DNA of 64,000 nt. It comes from CAWFPR01 sp963817635. GTDB taxonomy: Bacteria; Acidobacteriota; Vicinamibacteria; Vicinamibacterales; 2-12-FULL-66-21. Where the stretch lies: the NCBI GenBank assembly GCA_963817635.1, contig CAWFPR010000032.1:124001-188000 (forward strand), read 5' to 3'. This document shows, one piece after another, positions 37,385-45,898 of this stretch (within the stretch, counting starts at the first letter, position 1; each line of letters opens with the position of its first letter). The notes below the pieces were generated by a model that saw only the letters and a list, made by a program, of their open reading frames with translations, did no database searches and was not told where the DNA came from. The position numbers were made by a program, and so were the translations under genes.

Positions 37385-37390
37385 GGGAAT

Positions 37391-37804
37391 ATGGCGGCAT
37401 TCACGGACTATCTGTGGTTCAACACGAAGACGCGGCAGGAGTTCATCCGGATTACCGATGACATCTCCGCGATCGTGAAGAAGAGCGGCATCCAGGACGG
37501 CATCGTGCTGGTGTCGGCGATGCACATTACGGCTGGCGTGTACGTCAACGACTGGGAGGAAGGCCTCATCGAGGACTTCCAGGTCTGGCTCGAGAAGCTC
37601 GCACCCGCCGGGCTGCCGTACCGCCACCATCAGACCGGCGAAGACAACGCCGATGCGCACCTCAAACGCACGATCATGGGGCACCAGGTCATCGTGCCGG
37701 TGACACGCGGGGCGCTCGACCTCGGCCCATGGGAGCAGATTTTCTACGCCGAGTTCGACGGCCGGCGGCGCAAGCGGGTGGTCGTCAAGGTGATCGGGGA
37801 GTAG
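37391..37804 (+). CDS. YjbQ-family protein (UPF0047)
   Basis: A 137-residue protein of the YjbQ/UPF0047 family. Conserved elements are VSAMHITAGVYVNDWEEGL, YRHHQTGEDNADAHLKRTIMG (the His-rich centre), VPVTRGALDLGPWEQIFYAEFDG and RRRKRVVVKV. Members form trimers and show weak thiamine-phosphate synthase activity, but the physiological reaction is not settled. Full family length. It is flanked on both sides by tandem arrays. The ATG lies right after the 11-bp array, where GGGCGGGGA may act as a weak ribosome binding site. Confidence 0.93.
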   Translation: MAAFTDYLWFNTKTRQEFIRITDDISAIVKKSGIQDGIVLVSAMHITAGVYVNDWEEGLIEDFQVWLEKLAPAGLPYRHHQTGEDNADAHLKRTIMGHQVIVPVTRGALDLGPWEQIFYAEFDGRRRKRVVVKVIGE

Positions 37805-37805
37805 G

Positions 37806-37850
37806 GCTCAGGGCTTCAGGGCTCACGGCTCACGGCTCAGGGCTCAGGGT
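37806..37850 (+). repeat. heptamer array (AGGGCTC/ACGGCTC)
   Basis: Six copies, one of them 8 nt long, between the YjbQ stop and the OmpA-like start at 37860. Same unit family as 37025-37083. Confidence 0.88.
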
Positions 37851-37859
37851 AAACCCACT

Positions 37860-38369
37860 ATGAGATTGGCCATCGGGATTCTGGCGGCGGTCGCGCTGGC
37901 GTCGGCACATCCGGCAGCGGGACACCAGGGGGCGCCGGGGCACGTCGTTCGTGCGTCGATGGAGGCGGAGATACTACGGGCCGGCTCGGTCACGCTTCAT
38001 GGGATTGCGTTCGAGGCCGGCCAGAAAACGACTCGCGCCCTGCCGAGCCGAAGCTCGCCGAAGGGCGAACGAAGGCTGGCCGGCTCCGAGGCCGTCCTGC
38101 GGGACATTCTGGCGCTGCTGCAGTCTCACGACGAGTGGCGCTTCGAAGTGCAGGGGCACACCGACAGCGCCGGCGGCCGCGCGGCGAGCCAGGCGCGATC
38201 GGATCGGGAGGCGCGGTCGGTCGTGTCATGGCTCATCGGGCACGGCGTTCCGAAAGAACGGCTGGTGGCGACCGGGTACGGCGATACGCGACCGATCGCG
38301 GATAATGCCACCGGTGACGGGCGCGCGAAGAACCAGCGCATCGTGCTCCGGAAGCTGAACGAAGAGTAG
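37860..38369 (+). CDS. OmpA C-terminal-like peptidoglycan-binding protein
   Basis: A 169-residue exported protein. The signal peptide MRLAIGILAAVALASAHPAAG is followed by a short variable part and an OmpA/MotB-like domain: EVQGHTDSAGGRAASQARSDREARSVVSWL, VPKERLVATGYGDTRPIADN and RAKNQRIVL. The Asp and Arg that bind diaminopimelate in the family are in place. No lipobox Cys is visible, so it is periplasmic or released rather than a lipoprotein. It starts shortly after a heptamer array and is followed by gltS 11 nt later. Confidence 0.88.
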   Translation: MRLAIGILAAVALASAHPAAGHQGAPGHVVRASMEAEILRAGSVTLHGIAFEAGQKTTRALPSRSSPKGERRLAGSEAVLRDILALLQSHDEWRFEVQGHTDSAGGRAASQARSDREARSVVSWLIGHGVPKERLVATGYGDTRPIADNATGDGRAKNQRIVLRKLNEE

Positions 38370-38380
38370 CGAGGAACCGA

Positions 38381-39621
38381 GTGGACCAGATCGCCGTGCG
38401 GCTCGACATGATGCAGACGCTCGCCCTGGCGGCGGTGGTCCTGTTCATCGGATACGGCATCCGTCGCCGCGTGGCCGTGCTCGATCGGTACAACATTCCC
38501 GCGCCGGTCGTGGGCGGGTTCCTGTTCGCCGCGCTCGGCCTCGCGCTGAGATTGACCGGCCTCATTACGATCGAGTTCGACACGACGCTCCAGACGCCGC
38601 TGATGATCGCCTTCTTCACGACGATCGGCCTCGGCGCGAGCCTGTCGCTGCTGCAGAGTGGGCGGCCCGCAGGTGCTCCTGTTCTTCCTGCTCGCGTCGG
38701 TGCTGGCCGTGCTCCAGAACGTGGTGGGCGTCGGCCTGTCGAAGGTGCTCGGCGTGAGTCCGTTCCTCGGGCCTGATTGCGGGCTCCATCACCATGACGG
38801 GGGGCCACGGCACGGGCGCGGCCTTCGGAAAGCTGATGGAAGATCAGTACGGGTTCCAGGGCGCCGTGACGCTGGCGATGGCAGCGGCGACGTTCGGGCT
38901 CGTGAGCGGCGGGCTGATCGGCGGACCGATTGCGACGTCGTTGATCAAGCGCAGGCACCCCGGGCACACGCCGGGCGGCGTCACGCGCGCTCAGGCGGCC
39001 GCGGTCGCCACGGTCGATCCGCTCGACGAGGAAATCGACGTCGAGCCGGCCGGGGAGGCGCCGACCTCCTACACCCTCCTGAAGGTCATGACCCTCGTGC
39101 TCGTGGCGATGTGGCTGGGCGGGTTGCTGAGCGGCTGGCTGAAACAGTACGTCACACTGCCGGCGTACATCGGCGCGATGATCGTCGCCGCGGTCGTCCG
39201 GAACACGGCCGACGTGACACGGGTCGTGAAAATCCCGCAGCGGACCGTCGATGACATCGGTACGATCGCCCTGTCGCTCTTCCTGGCGATGGCGCTGATG
39301 TCGCTGCGCCTGTGGGAACTGCTCGACCTCGCCGTCCCCATGCTGATCATCCTGACCGCCGAAGTGGCGATGATGGGGGCGTTCGCGTATTTCGTGACCT
39401 ACAACGTGATGGGCCGGGACTATGATGCGGCGGTGATGGCCGGCGGCCACTGCGGCTTCGGCCTCGGGGCGACGCCGAACGCGGTGGCGAACATGGAAGC
39501 CATCGTCGAGCGTTTCGGGCCGGCGCCGCGCGCGTTCCTGGTCATCCCGATGGTCGGGGCGTTCTTCATCGACTTCACGAACGCGCTCATCATCACAACC
39601 TTCATCAACTGGGTGCATTGA
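38381..39621 (+). CDS. gltS: sodium/glutamate symporter GltS-like (two frameshifts)
   Basis: Joined over three frames this is an ESS/GltS-family carrier of about 413 residues with ten or more membrane segments: NIPAPVVGGFLFAALGLAL, LMIAFFTTIGLGASLSLL, QVLLFFLLASVLAVLQNVVG, then ITMTGGHGTGAAFGKLMED (the hairpin signature) and GHCGFGLGATPNAVANMEAI. Extra bases near 38655 and 38770 break the frame. Both repairs restore family sequence, so the gene is probably intact in the cell. The GTG at 38381 has GAGGA upstream. The central cytoplasmic loop (RRHPGHTPGG to PAGEAP) is acidic at its end. Confidence 0.88.
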
Positions 39622-39622
39622 C

Positions 39623-40192
39623 GTGACGCTATCGAGAGACGAGGCCTGGGCGCTCGTGACCGAATACACACAGAGCGAGAGCCTGCGGAAACACATGCTG
39701 GGCGTCGAGGCCGCCGTGCGCGGGTACGCCAGGCTCTGGGGGGAGCCGGAGGAAGACTGGGCGGTCGTCGCCCTGCTGCACGACTTCGACTACGAGCGCT
39801 GGCCGGACGCCTCGAATCACCCGTTCCGGGGCGTCGAAATCCTGACGGCAAAGGGCTACCCGGAATGGGTCACGCGCGCGATCCTCTCGCACGCCGACTA
39901 CTCGGGCGTCCCACGCGAGTCCCGCCTGGAACACACCCTCTTCGCGTGCGACGAGATGTCGGGGTTCGTGACCGCGTGCGCGCTCGTGCGCCCCTCGAAG
40001 AGCGTGCTCGATCTCGAGGCCAAATCGGTCATGAAGCGCATGAAGGACAAGGCCTTCGCACGGGCCGTCAATCGCGACGACCTGCGGAAGGGTGCGGAGG
40101 AACTCGGGCTGCCCCTCGATGAGCACATTGCCAACGTCATCGCGTTCATGCGCGAGCGCGCCGACGCGCTGGGGCTGAGGGGCAGCCTGTAG
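39623..40192 (+). CDS. HD-domain metal-dependent phosphohydrolase
   Basis: A 189-residue HDIG-type protein: SLRKHMLGVEAAVRGYARL (first His), VVALLHDFDYERWPD (HD pair), LSHADYSG (His) and LFACDEMSGFVTACALVRP (last Asp). The four metal ligands are present. Related small HD proteins are hydrolases of nucleotides or phosphoesters, usually uncharacterised. The GTG start follows the gltS stop by 1 nt. No substrate can be inferred. Confidence 0.88.
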   Translation: MTLSRDEAWALVTEYTQSESLRKHMLGVEAAVRGYARLWGEPEEDWAVVALLHDFDYERWPDASNHPFRGVEILTAKGYPEWVTRAILSHADYSGVPRESRLEHTLFACDEMSGFVTACALVRPSKSVLDLEAKSVMKRMKDKAFARAVNRDDLRKGAEELGLPLDEHIANVIAFMRERADALGLRGSL

Positions 40193-40260
40193 GAGGATCG
40201 GAGAACGGACCGCGGAGAGCGGAGAGCGGACCGCCGCGAACGGCGGACCGCAGGATTGCG

Positions 40261-40266
40261 TATAAG
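40261..40266 (+). promoter_or_regulatory. -10 box next to the ABC ATPase start
   Basis: TATAAG with 8 nt to the TTG at 40275 and no Shine-Dalgarno sequence between them. Short GGAGAGC copies lie just upstream (40213-40229). A possible leaderless start of the ABC cluster. Confidence 0.4.
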
Positions 40267-40274
40267 CTAAGCAC

Positions 40275-41247
40275 TTGGATATCAGCCAGCCGACCTCGAC
40301 TCGTGAAGCGGCGCCGCCGGCGGCAGCCGGCACGCCGGTCGTCCAACTCGACGGCGTAACGGTGCGTTTCGGCGCGAACGCCGCGCTCAAGGCCGTCAAC
40401 GCACGGTTTGCGGCCGGCGCGGTCGGCCTGCTCGGTCCGAACGGCGCCGGCAAGAGCACGATGCTCAAGGCGCTGCTCGGCTTCGTCAAGCCGAACGAAG
40501 GCCGCATGACCGTCCTCGACCTCGACGTGGCCGCAGCGACCGATGGAAATCCGCTCCCGGATCGGCTACATGCCGGAAAGCGACGCGCACATTCCCGGAA
40601 TGAACGCCGTGTCCTTCGTCGCCTACTGCGGGCAGCTCGCGGGCCTGCCGTCGGTCGATGCCATGCAGCGCGCGCACGAGGTTCTGTACTACGTCGGCCT
40701 CGGCGAGGCGCGCTACCGGAACATCGAGACGTATTCGACCGGCATGAAGCAGCGCATCAAGCTCGCGCAGGCGCTCGTGCACGACCCGGACCTGCTCTTC
40801 CTCGACGAGCCCACCAACGGCATGGACCCGAAGGGCCGCGACGAGATGCTCGAACTGATTCACGACCTCGGCCACAACAAGAACGTCAACCTGATCCTCT
40901 CGTCGCACCTGCTGCCCGACGTCGAATTCACCTGCGATCACGTCATCGTCATGGACAAGGGACAGGTGGTGGCCCAGGGTCCCATCGAGGAACTGAAAGG
41001 GCCGGGGGGCCGCGTGTTCGAGCTGCGCATCAAGGGCGACCTGCCGGCGTTCATCGAGACCCTGAGAGCCGCCGGCATGGAGTGCCACTCGACCGACGCG
41101 GACGTCATGCGCGTGTTCGTCCCGGATGGGCGGGACCACTCCGAGATCTTCGCCCTGGCGTCGAAGCAGGGGGCGCAGGTCCGGCACCTCCGTCCGAGCA
41201 TTCCGACCCTCGAAGACGTGTTCGCCAAGGCGCTGGGGGAGCAGTAG
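40275..41247 (+). CDS. ABC-2 type exporter ATPase, first copy (one frameshift)
   Basis: An ATP-binding subunit of about 320 residues: Walker A LLGPNGAGKSTMLK, Q-loop region RIGYMPES, signature YSTGMKQRIKLAQAL, Walker B LLFLDEPTNGMDP and the H-switch SSHLLPD. The C-terminal 90 residues form an accessory domain. The frame breaks near 40540 between the Walker A and Q-loop parts. Both halves are family-typical, so a base error is likely. The gene is followed by its permease with 1-nt overlap. It powers export of an unknown substrate. Start at TTG 40275 is tentative. Confidence 0.88.
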
Positions 41248-42086
41248 TGCCCATTCACGACCAGAGTTACCGCCGCTACGGCGGCGGCCGGACGATGCCC
41301 GGCCGGGCGTGGACGGTGATCGCGCGCGCCGGGATCATGACCATGATCCGCAAGCGCGCGTTCCTCGGCCTGCTGATCTTCGCCTGGCTGCCGTTCCTGG
41401 TGCGGGCCGTGCAGGTCTACGTCACGACGAACTACCCGCAGGTCGCCATGTTCGCCCCGACCGCCGAGACGTTCCGGCAGTTCCTCGAGCAGCAGGACTT
41501 CTTCGTCTTCGTCATCACCATCTACGTGGGCGCCGGCCTCATCGCCAACGATCGGCGCGCCAACGCGCTCCAGATCTACCTCTCGAAGCCGCTGATGCGG
41601 TCCGAGTACATCGCCGGCAAGGCGGCGGTGCTCTTCATCTTCCTGCTGCTCGTGACGCTCGTGCCGGCGCTGCTGCTGCTCCTCCTGCAGGTGCTCTTCG
41701 CCGGCAGCTTCGAGTTCCTGCGAAAGAACCTCTTCCTGTTCCCGGCGATCACGGTGGCGTCGCTGCTGCAGGCGATGCTCGCCACGTTCACGATGCTGGC
41801 GCTCTCCTCGCTCTCGAAGAGCGCCAGGTACGTCGGCATCCTCTACGCGGGCATCATCTTCTTCACCGCGGCGATCTACGGCGTCATGTTCGCGATCACC
41901 GGCAGTTCGAGCCTGTCGTGGATGTCGGTCGGCTCGAATCTCAGCCAGGTCGTCGACGTCATCTTCCGGCTCAAGCCGCGCTACGCGACACCGTGGCCCG
42001 TGTCGCTCATCGTCATCGCGGGGCTCATCGCGGTGTCGATCTCGGTGCTCGAACGGCGCGTGCGCGGGGTGGAGGTGGTGACGTGA
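41247..42086 (+). CDS. ABC-2 type permease, first copy
   Basis: A 279-residue inner-membrane protein with about six membrane segments (AFLGLLIFAWLPFLVRAV, VFVITIYVGAGLIANDRR, AAVLFIFLLLVTLVPALLL, ASLLQAMLATFTMLALSSL, GIIFFTAAIYGVMFAI, SLIVIAGLIAVSISVL). LQIYLSKPLMRSEYIAGK is the cytoplasmic loop typical of ABC-2 permeases. The GTG start overlaps the stop of the ATPase. The gene ends exactly at a 15-bp direct repeat that also precedes the second ATPase. Pairs with the preceding ATPase; substrate unknown. Confidence 0.88.
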   Translation: MPIHDQSYRRYGGGRTMPGRAWTVIARAGIMTMIRKRAFLGLLIFAWLPFLVRAVQVYVTTNYPQVAMFAPTAETFRQFLEQQDFFVFVITIYVGAGLIANDRRANALQIYLSKPLMRSEYIAGKAAVLFIFLLLVTLVPALLLLLLQVLFAGSFEFLRKNLFLFPAITVASLLQAMLATFTMLALSSLSKSARYVGILYAGIIFFTAAIYGVMFAITGSSSLSWMSVGSNLSQVVDVIFRLKPRYATPWPVSLIVIAGLIAVSISVLERRVRGVEVVT

Positions 42087-42211
42087 TGGCGCGAGCGAGC
42101 GGCAGCGAGCGAGCCACGCGAGCGGAGCGGGGATCATGGGGCCCCCGCGAGCGAGCGTGTGAGGGGGTTCCGGGGGCCGAAGCCCCCCGGGGTGAAGAGG
42201 TGGTGACGTGA
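42072..42211. mobile_element. 110-bp GC-rich insertion flanked by 15-bp direct repeats
   Basis: GAGGTGGTGACGTGA occurs at 42072-42086 (end of the permease gene, including its stop) and again at 42197-42211 (start of the next ATPase gene). Between them are 110 bp of GAGCGAGC-rich sequence with a G/C hairpin (GGGGG..CGAAG..CCCCC). Removing one repeat copy plus the 110 bp would leave the two genes directly abutting. This looks like an inserted small non-autonomous repeat. No terminal inverted repeats or transposase are seen. Confidence 0.55.
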
Positions 42212-43131
42212 GCGTGCCGGTCATATCCGCCGATCACGTGTCCAAGTGGTACGGGCAGGTCATCGGCCTCAACGATGTGTCCGTGAACGTGCCGCCAGGC
42301 ATCACCGGCCTGCTGGGGCCCAACGGCGCCGGCAAGAGCACGTTCATGAAGCTCATGACCGGCCAGCTCCGGCCGAGCAAGGGCACGATGCAGGTGCTCG
42401 GCGAGCCAATCTGGCGCAATCCGCATCTCTTCTTCGAGATCGGGTTCTGTCCGGAACAGGACGCGTTCTACGACCGGATGACCGGTCTCGAGTGGGTCAC
42501 GGCGCTGGTGCGGTTGAACGGGCTCGACGACAAGGCCGCCGACGAAGCGGCGCGCCGGGCGCTGACCGCGGTCGACCTGATGGATGCGGCCGACAAGAAG
42601 ATCGGCGCCTACAGCAAGGGCATGCGCCAGCGGGTGAAGCTCGCGCAGGCCATCGTGCACGATCCGTCGCTGCTCATTCTGGACGAGCCGCTCGGCGGCA
42701 TGGACCCCCTGGCCCGCCGCCGCACGATCCGCCTGATTCGCGACTGGGCGCGCGCCGGCAAGAGCGTCATCGTCTCGAGCCACATCCTCCACGAAATCGA
42801 GTCGATGACCGCCAATATCCTGCTGATCAACAACGGCAGAATCCTGGCCGAAGGGGACGTGCACCAGATCAGGGGGCTCATCGACGAGCACCCCCACACC
42901 GTCTACGTGCGCGCCGAGCACCCGCGCGTCCTCGCGCGCGACTTCCTGGATCGCGCCGACGTGCGCAGCATGAAGTTCGAGGACGGCGCGGTCGTGGTCG
43001 AAACCGGAAAGCCGGACGCCTTCTACTCCAGGCTGACGGAACTGGCGGCGAGCGGTGAGTTCGGGGCGATCGAGGAGGTCACGTCGCCCGACGACAACCT
43101 CCAGGCGGTCTTCCAGTACCTGGTGAAATAG
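42208..43131 (+). CDS. ABC-2 type exporter ATPase, second copy
   Basis: A 307-residue ATP-binding protein: Walker A LLGPNGAGKSTFMK, GFCPEQDAFYDRMTG (Q-loop), signature YSKGMRQRVKLAQAI, Walker B LLILDEPLGGMDP and VSSHILHEIES. A C-terminal accessory part of about 90 residues follows. It is paralogous to the first ATPase of the cluster. The GTG at 42208 lies in the second copy of a 15-bp direct repeat, which also supplies its GAGG ribosome binding site. It forms a transporter with the next gene. Confidence 0.93.
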   Translation: MSVPVISADHVSKWYGQVIGLNDVSVNVPPGITGLLGPNGAGKSTFMKLMTGQLRPSKGTMQVLGEPIWRNPHLFFEIGFCPEQDAFYDRMTGLEWVTALVRLNGLDDKAADEAARRALTAVDLMDAADKKIGAYSKGMRQRVKLAQAIVHDPSLLILDEPLGGMDPLARRRTIRLIRDWARAGKSVIVSSHILHEIESMTANILLINNGRILAEGDVHQIRGLIDEHPHTVYVRAEHPRVLARDFLDRADVRSMKFEDGAVVVETGKPDAFYSRLTELAASGEFGAIEEVTSPDDNLQAVFQYLVK

Positions 43132-43143
43132 GCAGACAGCGCC

Positions 43144-44019
43144 ATGACCACTGACCTTGTGTCGCCGCCGCGTTCGCACGTCGCCCCGGGCACGCTGACC
43201 GCCAGCCTGCGCATTTTCGATCTCTCCCTGGGGGAAATGCTCTGGTCGCGCCGCACCATCTTCATGATCCTGGTTGTCGGCGCCCCGGTCCTGCTCGCCC
43301 TGTTGCTGCGCCTGCTCGTGTTTCTGGGGGCCCCGATCATGGAGGAGGGCCACATCCGGAGCCAGGGCCAGAGCGTCCGGATGACCGGTCCGGCCATTTT
43401 CGGCCTGATGATCTGGGTCTTCTACCTCCGCTTCACCGTCCCCGTCCTCGGCGTGTTCTACGGCACGTCGCTGATGGCGGATGAGGTCGAGGACAAGACC
43501 ATCACGTATCTGTTCTCCCGCCCCATTCGGCGGGGCGCCGTCCTGATCGGCAAGTACCTGGCGTATCTCGCGTGCACCGTGTTCGTCGTGCTCCCCTCGG
43601 TCATGCTGGTCTATCTGCTCGTGGTCCCGATGCAGGGGAGCCTGGGCGGCTCATTCATCGACCTGGTCAAGGACCTTGCCCTGCTGGCAGTCGGGCTCGC
43701 GGCGTATGGCTCGCTTTTCGCCTTCATCGGCGCCAAGTTCAAGCGCCCGCTGCTCATCGGGCTGGTGTTCGTCTTCGGCTGGGAGCAGGCCGCCCTGGCG
43801 TTTCCGGGCTACCTGAAACAGTTCACCATCGCGTACTACCTTCAGGCCTTGGTCCCGCAGGCTATGCCGAACGACGGCATCGTAAGCCTGATGCAGGGGA
43901 TCTTCCGCGAGAGCCCCGGTCTCTTCTCCAGCCTGTTTTGGCTGGCGCTCATCTGGGCGGTCTTTCTGGGGGCGGCCGCCTGGATCGTGGAGCGGCGCGA
44001 GTATGTCCTGGAGCAGTAG
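43144..44019 (+). CDS. ABC-2 type permease, second copy
   Basis: A 291-residue membrane protein with about six spans (IFMILVVGAPVLLALLLRL, AIFGLMIWVFYLRFTVPVL, LAYLACTVFVVLPSVMLVY, LALLAVGLAAYGSLFAFIG, a C-terminal FWLALIWAVFLGAAAWIV). The ABC-2 loop DEVEDKTITYLFSRPIRRG is clear. It lies 12 nt after its ATPase. Two ATPase-permease pairs in a row suggest either one heteromeric exporter or a duplication. No accessory HlyD or outer-membrane gene is adjacent, so the substrate remains open. Confidence 0.9.
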   Translation: MTTDLVSPPRSHVAPGTLTASLRIFDLSLGEMLWSRRTIFMILVVGAPVLLALLLRLLVFLGAPIMEEGHIRSQGQSVRMTGPAIFGLMIWVFYLRFTVPVLGVFYGTSLMADEVEDKTITYLFSRPIRRGAVLIGKYLAYLACTVFVVLPSVMLVYLLVVPMQGSLGGSFIDLVKDLALLAVGLAAYGSLFAFIGAKFKRPLLIGLVFVFGWEQAALAFPGYLKQFTIAYYLQALVPQAMPNDGIVSLMQGIFRESPGLFSSLFWLALIWAVFLGAAAWIVERREYVLEQ

Positions 44020-44241
44020 GGAGTTACAGGAGGACCGGCGCTCCCCGTTGGAGAGGCCCTTGCCGACCGTCGAAGGGGCGAACCCTCGTTGTCTTGTTTC
44101 AGTAACCGCTGCTGAACAGGCGCGAAAATTTCCCGTTTCAAGCTCGGCCAGGCGTTTCCTTGGTTATCGTCCCGACGCTAACCTGCCCGGAAACGGACAC
44201 TTGCGGCCTTCGAAGGCGGAACTTTTTACCTCCTACCCCTG

Positions 44242-44247
44242 TATAAT
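44242..44247 (+). promoter_or_regulatory. -10 box upstream of the anchored protein at 44266
   Basis: Perfect TATAAT in an otherwise gene-free gap (44020-44265), giving a start of transcription near 44254. An AGAGGG ribosome binding site follows. The -35 region (GAACTT at 17 bp) is poor. Confidence 0.5.
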
Positions 44248-44265
44248 CCAGACAAGAGGGCTGCG

Positions 44266-45288
44266 ATGACAAAGAAAACTCGCTACTTCATGGCTGGGTC
44301 GGGGGCGGTTCTGGCCGTCGGGCTCTGCACCGTATTTGTCGCGTATTATGCGGGCGGTTTCCAGCCCGTTTCCGCCTCGGCGGTTTCGAACGAACTTCGC
44401 TACGTCCCGGCCGATGCAACTGCGGTGGCCTACGCCGACGTTCGCGCCATCATGGACTCGGAGCTTCGGGCTCGTCTCAAGCAGGCGATGCCGATGCACG
44501 AGCAGGGTCAGCAGGAATTCCAGCAGCAGACCGGTATCGATATCGAACGCGACATCGACTACGTGGTCGCGGCCCTGTCTCCCCGGCAGGAACCTGATTC
44601 CGGCGGCCTCGTCGTGGCGCGCGGACGGTTCAACGACAGCCTGCTCGAGACGCTCGCGCGCGAGCACGGCGGGACCGTCGAAGAGTACAAAGGCAAGCGG
44701 CTGGTGGTCGCGCCCGCAAACCACACCATGCTCGGCCAATCGAGCGGGGCGGAGCCGGTCAAGAGCCGCTCGATCGTCCTGGCGTTCCTCGAACCGGGCC
44801 TGGTTGCGGTTGGCGACTCCGTGAGCGTCAAAGCGTCCATCGATGCCCAGTTGAGTGCGCACAGCATCACCAGCAACGACGAGATGATGCAGATGGTAGG
44901 CGACATCGGCTCCGGCAATAACGCCTGGGCCGTCGGACGATTCGACGTAATTGCGAGCCATGCGAAGCTCCCGGAGCAGATCAGCCGTCAGATTCCGGCC
45001 GTCAAGTGGTTCGCCGTGGCCGGTCACGTCAACGGGGGCCTGTCGGGCACGCTCCGGGCCGAGGCCCGCGACGAGCAGGCGGCCGAGAACCTGCGCGACG
45101 TGGTCCGCGGGTTCCTGGCGCTGGCGCGCCTCCAGACCCAGGCCGACCCGCGCACCGCGGGTCTGGTGGATTCGCTCCAGCTGACCGGCTCCGGCAAGAC
45201 GGTGTCGCTCTCGTTCACGCTCCCGGCCGAACTGCTGGAGCTGATCCCGAAGGTCCACACGGGCCAGCCAGGGCAGCAGGGGCAGTAG
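44266..45288 (+). CDS. membrane-anchored periplasmic protein of unknown function
   Basis: A 340-residue protein with one N-terminal membrane anchor (residues 8-30, YFMAGSGAVLAVGLCTVFVAYY) and a long periplasmic domain. It includes ELRYVPADATAVAYADVRAIMDS, FQQQTGIDIERDIDYVVAAL, GLVVARGRFNDSLLETLAREHG and AFLEPGLVAVGDSVSVKASID. The scheme (residues counted as values, alternating strands and helices) resembles large DUF3352-like lipoproteins, but the match is only by pattern. A perfect intrinsic terminator closes this single-gene unit. Confidence 0.7.
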   Translation: MTKKTRYFMAGSGAVLAVGLCTVFVAYYAGGFQPVSASAVSNELRYVPADATAVAYADVRAIMDSELRARLKQAMPMHEQGQQEFQQQTGIDIERDIDYVVAALSPRQEPDSGGLVVARGRFNDSLLETLAREHGGTVEEYKGKRLVVAPANHTMLGQSSGAEPVKSRSIVLAFLEPGLVAVGDSVSVKASIDAQLSAHSITSNDEMMQMVGDIGSGNNAWAVGRFDVIASHAKLPEQISRQIPAVKWFAVAGHVNGGLSGTLRAEARDEQAAENLRDVVRGFLALARLQTQADPRTAGLVDSLQLTGSGKTVSLSFTLPAELLELIPKVHTGQPGQQGQ

Positions 45289-45339
45289 GCAGTCAGGACG
45301 GGCGCATCGCAGCCTCCGTCCGGCAGCAGGATCCTTCGA

Positions 45340-45373
45340 GGGCCGGCGAACATTTCGCCGGCCCTTTTCTTTT
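45340..45373 (+). terminator. strong intrinsic terminator
   Basis: An 11-bp perfect stem, GGGCCGGCGAA (45340-45350) with TTCGCCGGCCC (45354-45364), a CAT loop and the tail TTTTCTTTT. It ends the transcript of the gene at 44266-45288. Confidence 0.93.
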
Positions 45374-45405
45374 GCGCCTCTCCCGGTGTACGCTCGTCAC
45401 CATCT

Positions 45406-45807
45406 GTGACTGAATTCGTGTTCTTCTACGGCACTCTGATGGCCGGTTTCGACCGGCGCCGGCGAGCCGATATCGATCCCAAGCTCACCTACATGGGCCG
45501 CGGATCGATCGAGGCGGCGCTGTTCGATCTGGGCATCTATCCTGCGGCCGTGCCAGCCCCCGAGGGGCTGGTGTGGGGCGAGGTCTACGCGATGACCGAG
45601 CCAGAGCCCGTGCTCGCCGCGCTGGACGACATCGAGGGCTACTGCCCGGGCGACCCCGATCGCAGCCTCTACGCGCGTGCGCAGACGCCCGTGCGGATGC
45701 CGGATGGCTCGCTCGAGCAGGCGTGGGTGTACTTCTACAACGCACCGCTCGGGCAGGCGGAACTGATTGCGTCAGGTGATTACCTCGAGCACGTTAAGGT
45801 GCGTTAG
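45406..45807 (+). CDS. gamma-glutamylcyclotransferase-like (GGCT/AIG2) protein
   Basis: A 133-residue protein of the GGCT-like fold. It opens with FVFFYGTLMAGFDRR (YGTL binding loop), then GSIEAALFDLGIYPAAVP and GEVYAMTEPEPVLAALDDIEGY (the Glu of the usual active site region), ending with a AWVYFYNAPL strand. Members cleave gamma-glutamyl amines or are of unknown specificity. The GTG at 45406 (VTEFVFFYG) follows the terminator by 32 nt. Followed by two palindromic repeats. Confidence 0.88.
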   Translation: MTEFVFFYGTLMAGFDRRRRADIDPKLTYMGRGSIEAALFDLGIYPAAVPAPEGLVWGEVYAMTEPEPVLAALDDIEGYCPGDPDRSLYARAQTPVRMPDGSLEQAWVYFYNAPLGQAELIASGDYLEHVKVR

Positions 45808-45811
45808 ATCG

Positions 45812-45876
45812 TGTAGGAGCGGTTCGTTGAACCGCCCGTGCCCATCACGTGTAGGGGCGGTTCGTGAACCGCCCTT
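45812..45876. repeat. two REP-like palindromes (GGGCGGTTC family)
   Basis: Two direct copies of GTGTAGGNGCGGTTCGT-GAACCGCCC about 39 bp apart. The second (45855-45874) is a 9-bp perfect inverted repeat. They lie between the GGCT-like and M28 genes. Confidence 0.88.
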
Positions 45877-45898
45877 GCCGATAACAGGAGACGCCCCG

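Noticed and set aside
37085..37404. Open frames on both strands through the 11-bp array
   Set aside because: They only translate the repeat (GRSWVEAGSEL-like units) and have no start signal or family.
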